The notes beneath the pieces are model-generated. The model had not been told where the DNA came from. It saw only the letters and a program-made list of their open reading frames with translations, and ran no database searches. Source: Pollenia angustigena (taxonomy: Eukaryota > Arthropoda > Insecta > Diptera > Polleniidae). From it: 64,000 bases of DNA. Shown piece by piece: positions 55,908 through 64,000 of this stretch (within the stretch, counting starts at the first letter, position 1; each line of letters starts with the position of its first letter). The DNA lies in the NCBI GenBank assembly GCA_930367215.1, contig OV884056.1, forward strand, positions 93,011,285 to 93,075,284, given 5' to 3'. The translations under genes were made by a program, and so were the position numbers.

Positions 55908-56162
55908 CAGTTGAACTATTAACGCAGTAAATACAAATTTCCTGAATTTATTGCGCACGGCCCTACACTCCGAAAAACCGCGTATACAAAATCCTATACA
56001 AAATTCCAAAAAAAAAATCCCATGTAAAAGACGTGCGCAAAATGCGGAAAGAGTCAAAAATAAAATGTTTATAATTTTTTCAGTTGCTAAAATAATGAAC
56101 TATTAATTTTAGTTACAATTTTTAGTTGGTTCTGAAAGGGATAAGGATATGCCTAAAGTTAT

Positions 56163-56330
56163 GTCATTGCTTTAATTCAGGGTTTAAAAAGTGCAGTCAA
56201 AACCAAAAACTGTCGAACAAAAAACGAAAATTTGTTTAATCTAATTAATCAGAAGTTAAAGCAACAGTGAAAGAAATGGCAGATTTTCTACTTTGACTGC
56301 TGTTTTTAAACCCTGAATTAAAGCAATGAC
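56163..56330. mobile_element. Hairpin MITE with GTCATTGCTTTAATTCAGGG ends
   Basis: About 40 bp of inverted repeat at each end ('gtcattgctttaattcaggg', 'tttaaaaa', 'gcagtcaaa') with two mismatches. 168 bp in all. It sits 22 bp outside the Fanzor element and is not part of it, since the Fanzor element's own ends and duplication lie inside. Confidence 0.8.
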
Positions 56331-56469
56331 TTAACTTAACTTTTGTTTTCATTGTCACAGGTCGAAGACTTGTACATGTCAAAGTCAGTAATAATATTTA
56401 CAATACTCAGAATTAAGTCAAGGTTTTCTCAAATACTTAATCAAAGCAGAAACTGTTGTCTAACTCCCC

Positions 56470-56632
56470 GTCTACAACTGACATGATTTGCTGTTATAAC
56501 ATTATGTTATAAAAGCGTTGTTAACACATTTGCATTAACAACCGTGTTATAACATGAGAAAACCTCTAACATGATGAGTATTATATTAGTGTTAATGCTA
56601 AGCATTTCATGTCAGTTGTAGACTGCATGTAA
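56470..56632. mobile_element. MITE with GTCTACAACTGACATGA ends, short copy
   Basis: Left GTCTACAACTGACATGATTT; complement of right GTCTACAACTGACATGAAAT. TGTTATAACATGA recurs. The copy at 34332-34766 is the same element with another MITE inserted, and this copy gives the empty site. Confidence 0.8.
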
Positions 56633-57313
56633 AGAAACATCGTTGGCATGCCCATTCACCAACTTAAAGTCACATCGTAGTCAAAATGTCAAACAAAATG
56701 TATATGGTAATAGTGAAACAGAAGTTGTACCCATCTTGGAGTCTTGACCACAATCAAAGTATTATCCATGGCCACATAAATATCTCTAAACTTAATCATA
56801 AAAGTGTTTAAACAAATTTATCTTCATTGACACTATTCTCTCATTAATATTCTTTTTGCACATGTGATTCTCTATTGTAAAATAAATTTTAAATTTTTAT
56901 TTCTTATTCTCCCTGTGTTAAAATATGTTTTTGTGATTTATTCAATTTGTATACGAGAACCGTTGATATTTAACACTTTAAAATTATTTTTAAGGTGTGT
57001 TTCTTAACATGCGTGATTGTCATTTAAAAACCAACAATTAAATAAGAACTTATAAATAAAAATCATGTATTTTGCGAGCAAAATGCATTTTTAATATCTT
57101 TTTGCAAATTCTCCAGCCATTAAATAAAACGTATCACTAATTGAAAATCTCTTAAGTTCAATTAATTTATTACAAACAATTTCGATTCTAATGTTCTACA
57201 CATGTTTAATTTGGGTGGCAGTTTCATAATCGTATTAATTATCGGAGTGGGCTAGTAGCAAGGAAATTGTTATAAAAAATTTTTTAAATTTAAATTACTT
57301 TGCGTCACTGTCA

Positions 57314-57790
57314 GGGTGGGGTGTCACAAGGCCATAGGACATAAAGCCATATGGCTTTATCAATCATATCAATTTTAGTAGAATGGGACATACAGCTATT
57401 ATGGTTTTATGTCCCATTTGATGTTTTGCGTAACAAACGCTTATATGGTATAACTAACAAAGACCGGATTCGCTAACTAAAGCTTCTATGTATAGCCGGC
57501 CTTCGGCCGGGCGCAAGGATTTTCTCCTCCATGGCATAACAATCACCAGGTTCATACCGCCATTTTTGACATAAAACAGGGCGACATGAAACAACAATGC
57601 GTTTTTTACATGAGATAGGGTGACACGCAATCATTATCAAAAATATGGCCTTATGTTTCATTTTTCGGAAAAAATTAATGGAGTTTAGTCCCATTATATT
57701 GAGACTTAGTGGCATAAGCCCTTATGTCTCAATGGAATGGGACTTGATGCCATATGGCTTTACGTCCCAAGGCCTTACGACACCCAACCC
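57314..57790. mobile_element. MITE with 7-bp target duplication ACTGTCA
   Basis: Ends GGGTGGGGTGTCACAAGGCC and, as complement of the right end, GGGTTGGGTGTCGTAAGGCC. Flanks ACTGTCA at 57307-57313 and 57791-57797. Inside, the motifs CCATATGGCTTTA, GGGACATA and ATGGCTTTAT/CTTATGTC are repeated on both arms. 477 bp, no coding potential (the frame at 57473-57715 is not a gene). Confidence 0.8.
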
Positions 57791-57831
57791 ACTGTCAGTG
57801 TTACTCGCTCAAGCATAAAGACATAATTAGG

Positions 57832-58451
57832 TGGCTATTATGAACTAAATTCGATTTTCGACAGCAGTCGAATTAGCTGATCGAACGAATTTTCATTTGG
57901 TATTATGGCACGCATTCGATAAAAATTTACTATTGTGATTTTGTTAATTCACAGTAGTACATTTTCGATCAGCTGTCACTTAAAATAAAAAATTTTTGTT
58001 TACAAATTTAAAAAATAAAATTAAAGTTAAACGTGATTACGGCGAATTATGGTTGTTTTCAAATAATTTAGCTTCAGTGGGGTTTCATCCCATTTTTTTA
58101 CATGCTGAACTTTGCTGCAAATCATTTGGTGAAAAAATAATTTTGTTCCATAAGGAATATGAGCGCTTCCAATTGCTGTTAACGACGTTGGACTTGCATA
58201 AAATAAACAAAACAGATTAAGAATATTGCATTTGGTATACGAACACCAACAAATTTACAAATAGTTAAATTTTCAACAAGTTTTTTACATTTATTTGCAC
58301 AGTCGAAAGCAAATTTGTTTTCGTTGAAAAATTCGATGCACAACGAAACTTTCGACAGTGCTGCCAACTCATAATTCCAAATTTAGATTCGATAGTCGAT
58401 GTTCGATAGCCAGCGAAAATCGTTTATCGAATGTAACTCATAATAGGGGCC
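57832..58451. mobile_element. MITE with 'ggctattatgaactaaattc' ends and TTCGAT motifs
   Basis: Left 'ggctattatgaactaaattc' pairs with the complement of the right end 'ggcccctattatgagttaca'. ATTCGAT/ATCGAA and 'cgatcagct' recur inside. Non-coding. Confidence 0.55.
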
Positions 58452-58734
58452 ATATTTATAGTCAAAGTCATTAAAAATATCTACAATATAAATTAAGACT
58501 TTTCAGAGCGGATTAAAGATAAAAAAAAACGATTTTTAATTTTAAAAAACTAAATTCCATCGTTTTGAATTTTGTTTATACACGGTAATACCGCCTTAAG
58601 GGACTGCTTATTTAAAAAAAGAGTGGTCCAAACAAAACGCACGATGTGTATTGTAAATAAAACGAAACGTTTTCAGAGAATTATCTTAATATTTTTTGTT
58701 ATTAAATTAAGATCTTTGATTTATTATGTGTGTA

Positions 58735-59395
58735 TCAAAACATCGGCCAAATGCTAGCCACGGCTTCGGTGGCATACCTCTTTCCGATGGTACATATTTT
58801 TAATGACTCTGAGACATAATTGAAGTTCATTGATCGTTAATGTGCAGAATTATTTAATTTTTTGGCTCTTGAATTGTTCTTGGCTTATTGACGTACACTT
58901 TTTCTTTCCCTTTTTCTATCCGCAAAGAAAGTAGTCCAACGGTGCCGAATCACATGTTCGTAACGGCCAATTAAGATCGCCACGACGTGGGATAACACGG
59001 CCATTGAATTTCTCGCGAAACAGAGCCATTCTTTAGTTGGCTGTGTTGCAAGTGACACCATCTTGTTGGAACGACATATCGTCCAGGTTTATATCCTCAA
59101 TTTCTGGCCACAAGAAGTCTGTTATCATCTCGCGATTGTGAACACCATTCACGGTAACTGCTTGGCCGACAGTGACGCCGCCAGCCCATAAACCGCACAA
59201 AACAGTCACTGTTTGTGGATGGATCGGCTCTTCACCAATCACTTTTGGATTCTTATTTGCTCAAATCCGCCTATTCTGCTTGCTAACGAATCTACTAAGG
59301 TGAAAGTGTGCCTCGTCGCAGAAGATGATTTTTATTTTGATTTGAACGCCCATTTTCTTAAAAGGCTTAAGCAATCAAAGGTACACAATTGAGCT
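58735..59395 (-). pseudogene. rosa-like mariner remnant, same deletion type as 27958
   Basis: On the minus strand: CDEAHFHLSRFVSKQN, then TVLCGLWAGG, TVNGVHNREMITDFLWPE, FQQDGVTCNTAN (second Asp; His changed to Asn) and a degraded third block (CDSAPLDYF). The N-terminal end around 59340-59380 passes from codon ~20 straight to the first-Asp region, at the same junction as in the 28.6-kb copy. Many stops. Inactive. Confidence 0.75.
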
Positions 59396-59404
59396 GAAAC
59401 ACTG

Positions 59405-59515
59405 AAACAGTCGATCCTGAACGAATCGAAATTATTTTTCCAGTGTTGTAAAGCTTTTATTTGAGTTTTCACAATAGTGAAAAAATATTTTTCGATTCAT
59501 TCAGTATCGACTGAA
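59405..59515. mobile_element. Short hairpin MITE, 'cagtcgat...atcgactg' ends
   Basis: 'cagtcgatcctgaacgaatc' with 'gaaattatttttccagtg' pairs with 'gtgaaaaaatatttttcgat' and 'tcattcagtatcgactg'. A related pair flanks the element at 61640-62518. Confidence 0.55.
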
Positions 59516-59815
59516 AAAATTATTAATAAAATCACTTTCGGATCGAAATTGCCAGAATTAGCCACCAGATCTTTTATGAATATTATAGATACAATTATTA
59601 TAAATCTTTTGTCTAAACAAACCCACTGTGCATTATCATTTGAAGTCAACATTATCATTAGTAGAAGACAATTGTGGTTTAAATTGTTTGAGCAAGTGAT
59701 TAAAAGGGTATTGTAACCCCACCTTTTAATTGGCATAATTGTTGTTTTTGCTCGCTTTAAATCACTAGTGTGTGCCATTATCAGTTCGTTTGTATCGCCT
59801 GTATGGCGTTAAATT

Positions 59816-60474
59816 TAGTTTTATTTGACAGCTCTATGCGCTTGAACTTTATTTATTTTTTTAACAATTAATTTGTTTTTTTTCTTAATTTATTTATTTG
59901 AATTTATTAAATAATTGGCGCCTTCATAGAATATTCAGTGATTTAGTCATGTCTGTTAGTTGTGATTATCATTTAATTTATTTTACTTTGCCTGCTTGGT
60001 TAATTTTTTTTATTTCTTGTTTTAATATTTATTAATTATTCATAATGTTACTGGTAACTATTTGTTGTTTGGTTGTCGTTGGTGGTGTTTTCTAATCCGT
60101 ACGATTAATTTGAGGTTAAAAGGTATTTAAGCACGCCTGAAATCAATGTTTAAGTAAAAACATGTTATTACAGTAAGCACATCAATTAAACGAACTGTAA
60201 AGAAATTAAAGACTTTAAGTTTTAAAATTAAAAGTTAAATATACGAAATTCTTTTCATATAACATTTTTCTAAGATTTTGCAAGTTTTCTCTTAATGTTT
60301 GCCGCTCAGTGGGGGGATTTGAAAAAGTGGCTATCGCTGGCTTGAATTTTCAACGAAAAACAGCCGATTTTATAACCACTTGAAATTTTTATAACGACAT
60401 GTTGTTGGACAATATCAGCGAGCGATAACATAATAGTTTTCATACAAACTTTCTCGTCACTATGAAATATTCAG
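59816..60474. other. Unassigned AT-rich DNA
   Basis: No coding or repeat structure is recognised apart from a weak inverted pair, 'ggctatcgctggc' near 60330 and 'cagcgagcgataac' near 60415. Confidence 0.3.
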
Positions 60475-60606
60475 CCTTATTCCGGTTGTCGTTGTCGTAA
60501 TCGATCAAGTCGTTTTTTGTAAGAGATTAAAGAACACTGGTGTTGTGTTACTTTAATCTCTTACAAAAAACGAATTGATCGATAACAACAACGACAAGCG
60601 GAATAA
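60475..60606. repeat. Near-perfect palindrome, 57-bp arms
   Basis: Arms 60475-60532 and 60551-60606 ('ttattccg(g/c)ttgtcgttgt', 'cgatcaa', 'cgttttttgtaagagattaaag') are inverted copies with four or five mismatches around an 18-bp loop. Probably a hairpin MITE. Transcribed, it would give a long stem-loop. Confidence 0.85.
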
Positions 60607-61574
60607 TGTTGATTATGCGATGGCTAATGTCAAGTCAATTCTATTGTGGTTGTCGACAGAGGCATTTTGTTGCAATTCCAAACGAAATTACTTCTTTAAT
60701 ATTACTTAAAACACTTAATTGACAACATCTTTTGTAAGTTGTTGTTGTTTTTTTTTTTTGTTTTTCTTAACCAACTTACAACTACAATTAATGTTGAGAG
60801 AATTTCAACTAATTGTAGCGGGGAATGTAAGATGAGATAAACCCACTGTTTATTGTTGATGTGTTTTGTTTAAACTTTTATCTCATTACAAGTAGAACTG
60901 TTGCTATAAGTCTTATACGTTTAACATTTTTATTTGGTTTAATACCGTGTTCAGATATACCTTTTTTATTTAGTCAATATTCGGTTAATTGACATAATTA
61001 TCTTTCTGTTCACATATACACAATTAAGCTAACTCAATTTATATTACTACTACATACAACATTCAACGAAAACAAAAATGTACATGTACAAGAAAATGTA
61101 GACAACTTTTGACATCTTTAAGGAATAAACATCTGGTTTTTGAGCAGACCAAATGGCTAGGCCTTTTTTTGTTGTAATTTCAATTGCTAAATGTCAAAAC
61201 ACTGTTTAGTAAGTTGTGTTTTGCTTAATAAACACACTTGTTACAGTGTCGTATTTTAATTTTACTCAATATTTATAACAATTTCGTATTAATTGAGCAA
61301 TAACTAAATTGCAATTTTGTATGGATAATTGAGCTCAATAATGGCATTTATTGCGTAAGACTCAATTAAGCTTATCCCATCAACAATAAATTTCAAGTGT
61401 TTTTATCAATATAAAAACTGGGAATTAAGCACGAATAACAAAAACTTTTGAAATTAAAACACCAACACTAAATATTTTTATAATACGCAAAATTTTTTCA
61501 AAAAAACTAATAAAATTTGATTGTTTTAAAAATTATTTTTTTAAAAAGATGGGGCTAATTCTGGCAGTCGCGTA

Positions 61575-62585
61575 CGAATAATTTTTCGATACAGAAGCAG
61601 TTTAATTTCTTATTCTTTCAGTCGATACGAAACGAAAGAAAAAACATGGTTGATACGATCAGAATCGCAAACTATCATTAATGTTTGTGGTTATGATTGT
61701 GTCAAACACGTCTTAAGTAACAATATATGTTCAGAATAATGTTATAGATAATTATTGTCTCAAACATATTATTATGTTCAGAAGAAAAACGCGAACGATT
61801 ATTCAAACCATGTTTCTATATTTCCTTACACCATGCAACATGTCTATTTTAACATGTTATATGGTTGTCACAATAAAACCAATAAAATATTTAATATCAA
61901 GAATATATTTTTTATTTAAAACACATACATATATAATTCAAATACATATAAAGTATATACATATATTAAAAAATAACAATAAATACATAAATTTAGCACT
62001 TGTAAAATTAAGTAAAGACAAACTTACTTTTTTCATCGCACCATGGCCTTTTTCTCCCGAAAAACTTCTTAATTATTTTGTAATCATCCATGTTTGCCGA
62101 TTAACTGATGCTCGCGGACGGAAGAAATTTTATTTCTTTATAAACACACACTGTTGGTTTTAACAATAAATGTTTGCTCATTTAGATAATGTGTTTTAAA
62201 GCAAACAAAAATTATGGTATTAAACATACCTTTTGTGTGCAACTAGTATTATGATTTTAAATGTATAGTTGAAAATATATTTATTATAGCAGCAAACATT
62301 TCCCATAATTTAATATGTTTAGCTAGATCAGAGTAACTTTTTAGGTGTAAAACACCATATAATATGATTATAGTGATTTTAAAAATGTTAAGGACAAAAA
62401 GTATTTTTTCAAATTATATTAGGACTATAATAAAATTATTAGGGTAAACATATAAGGCAAATATGAATAAAAATGGTCGTAGTGACCACTCAGTAATCAT
62501 GTTTTTTCTCTGCGTGCACTGAAAAAATAATTTCGATTCGTTCAGTATTGACTTAAAGAATAAGAAATAAAATCGCTTCAGATGT
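61575..62585. mobile_element. Nested inverted-repeat elements
   Basis: The inner element 61636-62518 has 'gaaagaaaaaacatggttga' at left and, as complement of the right end, 'cacgcagagaaaaaacatga'. The outer sequence 'aatttcttattctttcagtc' at 61599 is repeated inverted at 62550-62572 ('aaagaataagaaataaaatc'). The 129-codon frame at 61774-62163 lies in the inner element, is Ile/Tyr/Lys-rich, and shows no domain. Confidence 0.5.
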
Positions 62586-62754
62586 TTTTTGCTTACTGCT
62601 TTGTTGTCATTTGTAGCAAATCAAGCAGCACAGAGTTGTACTTTGATGTAAAAGTTTACATGTTTTGCCGATTTTTATTTTCAAACTAGCGTTTAATTTG
62701 TGAAAGAGTGGATGTGGCAATATCGTCATTTGTCAAAGAATAAATAGATTACGT

Positions 62755-62886
62755 TAGTGCTGGTTCACACTGGTTTAGTCTTGAGCATTTAGGAGAGAAG
62801 GGAAAAGAGTATACCATTTCTTTTCCTCGCTCTCCTAAAAACTCAAGACTTGACGACTAAAACTTGAAGAGTGTAAGCCAGCACTT
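62755..62886. mobile_element. Short MITE with TAGTGCTGGTTCACACT ends
   Basis: Left 'tagtgctggttcacactggt' and complement of right 'taagtgctggcttacactct'. Both arms share 'tttagtc(g/t)', 'cttgag' and 'ttaggagag'. It resembles the 'ctgggttcacacta' family at 35838 and 53122 in layout. Confidence 0.65.
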
Positions 62887-63384
62887 AGAAACAAGAACCT
62901 AAAAAGCTACAAGTCGATACTTAGTGGGGCGCTTATGAGAAAGTTAAGGAGTAACTTTTTGTCGCTCGCTTAAGTTGTCGATCAATATCGTGAGCCAGTC
63001 TGGAAATATTCGGGATCTGAATGAAGAGTTTGGTTTCCATTAAATTTCTTAGGTCTATAGTAGAGATGTGTTAGAATCTAAGCTTTGATTTTTTGCAATA
63101 TGCATACATATACATGTATCAGTTGTGCGAGGCCCTGCCACAGGAAGCCTGGGGCATATACAATAATTAAAAAGAAAACACGTAATTGTGGTGAGATTTA
63201 CCAAATTATACTATTTCTATGCAGAATCCCTCTCAATATAGAGCATGATAGTTATAATAGCAGGCAAAATGTTGATTAATGTAAGGTCTTGAGCACTTCA
63301 ATTAAGATCTAGTTTAGTAGAGTCTTTTAAATTGAATCTAAAAATAGCGGAGAGGTTAATATGCATTTGTGCTGATGTTTGTAA

Positions 63385-64000
63385 CAGCTATAAATATTTG
63401 TCATGGAAACACTTCTTAGTATACCGATCGAATTAGAATCACTTTTTAAATTGGAGCTAACGATGTCCGACCGGCGGGCAGGCTGTCCATGTAAACCTTG
63501 CGTGCGAAACTGCGACCTGACTTTTAGAGATAATTTGATGAAATTTGGTACACAGGTTCTAACTGTTACATGGACTAAGCCCATTGAAAATGCTAAGAAT
63601 CGGACCCTTAATTTAACATAGTCCCAAAGAAGCTACTTTCCGGAAGAGAGTCTTTGTCATCATAAACCCTCTTATTATATTGTTGTTTAGATCAGGGGTC
63701 TGCAAAACTCCTTACATGTGCAAATGCTCTCACGCTAATAAAGAAAGCATGAGAAAATAATTTGTATTTTTAATAGATAACACTGAACAAACAAAAACAA
63801 TTACCAAGGTTTCGTTTAAGTGTGCTAAATTCCCATATCATTTACAATTACGCTCAAAAATAAACAACCGAAAGAAACAAGAAATGTGAATGTATGTGTT
63901 TGGCGTACTCTGGTTAAGATCAAATTTGGTACAAACTTATTTGATTTTAATTTAAAGTTCTACCCAAATTTTATTGGAATTGGTCCGTATTTGACCAAAG
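63385..64000 (+). repeat. Dispersed fly repeat (Cys-rich shadow frames), runs to window end
   Basis: It includes 'tgtccgaccggcgggcaggc', 'aacctg...gatgaaatttggtacaca', 'tggactaagccc' and, at the end, 'ttggaattggtccgta'. These are blocks typical of the non-coding fly repeats related to the 6107-6935 copy. The open frames at 63403-63621 (+) and 63327-63584 (-) overlap and are not genes. Confidence 0.45.

Larger units (their letters stand above)
54196..56140 (-). mobile_element. Fanzor-carrying DNA transposon, piggyBac-like ends, ATAA duplication
   Basis: The left end CCCTTTCAGACCCAAC and the complement of the right end CCCTTTCAGAACCAAC form a 16-bp inverted repeat with one mismatch. The flanks are ATAA on both sides (54192-54195, 56141-56144). 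It is 1945 bp long and its only gene is a Fanzor relic on the minus strand. A CCC(T) start and a four-base AT-only target agree with piggyBac-like elements, in which ATAA is a rare alternative to TTAA. Sola elements also have 4-bp duplications and cannot be excluded. Fanzors are known as passengers of several eukaryotic DNA transposons, piggyBac among them. Confidence 0.85.

Noticed and set aside
55908..56057. N-terminal extension of the Fanzor frame (start at 56057)
   Set aside because: The first 50 codons are Phe/Cys/Ile-rich, run almost to the transposon end and have no family resemblance. MSKRKVDF at 55907 is the more plausible start, although an in-frame upstream start cannot be excluded.
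56163..56330. MITE as the right end of the Fanzor transposon
   Set aside because: The Fanzor element has its own inverted ends and duplications at 54196 and 56140. The MITE is self-contained 22 bp further out and its ends have no partner on the other side.
61774..62163. 129-codon plus-strand frame
   Set aside because: Ile/Tyr/Lys-rich, no domain, and contained in an inverted-repeat element; AT composition explains it.
63403..63621. Cys-containing 72-codon frame (RRAGCPCKPCVRNCDL)
   Set aside because: The DNA is a dispersed non-coding fly repeat; an overlapping frame on the other strand is equally open.

Overview
The window is AT-rich nuclear DNA of a dipteran insect, most likely a calyptrate fly (blowfly or house-fly relatives). 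The grounds are short GT-AG exons in a sea of AT-rich intron, a CAAC-ATG start context, DD41D mariner (rosa-like) copies, a dipteran repeat carrying GTCY microsatellites, and dense small inverted-repeat elements. The species assignment is inference. There are no bacterial-type operons, CRISPR arrays or viral genes.

There is one clear host gene: an ADAMTS metalloprotease (disintegrin-like, thrombospondin motif) on the + strand. Ten coding exons between 33249 and 50627 join in phase and give 853 codons: N-terminal hydrophobic segment, propeptide, furin site, zinc protease with HELGH, disintegrin-like part, one TSP1 repeat, cysteine-rich part, and the start of the spacer. The remaining 3' exons are not seen with confidence and probably lie beyond the window. 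Its introns are packed with transposon debris.

The most unusual locus is at 54196-56140 (- strand). A 1945-bp element has 16-bp terminal inverted repeats starting CCCTTTCAGA and a 4-bp ATAA target duplication. It carries one decayed gene that reads, in a single frame interrupted by seven stop codons, as a Fanzor (eukaryotic TnpB/OMEGA RNA-guided nuclease): RuvC-I motif LGLDPG, C4 zinc ribbon, and a terminal RNVNAGVNIL in place of the family's RD-x-NA motif. Ends and target site suggest a piggyBac-type carrier. A separate piggyBac derivative with TTAA duplications and a transposase remnant lies at 24548-25486.

Layout. 1-670: LINE reverse-transcriptase fragment. 1.2-2.2 kb: tandem repeat with a MITE inserted. 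3.5-7.1 kb: dispersed fly repeats with microsatellites. 7.1-10.15 kb: large foldback-type element A with nested insertions. 10.3-17.1 kb: SINE-like copies, a mariner remnant, CCCAG-ended and hAT elements. 18.9-23.8 kb: tandem repeats and MITEs. 24.5-25.5 kb: piggyBac. 26.7-29.2 kb: foldback element B with a mariner inside. 31.2-32.2 kb: foldback element C. 33.2-50.6 kb: ADAMTS. 51-64 kb: MITEs, a LINE fragment, the Fanzor element, mariner copies and hairpin elements.

All element boundaries were read by eye. Family names rest on motifs, not on database searches.
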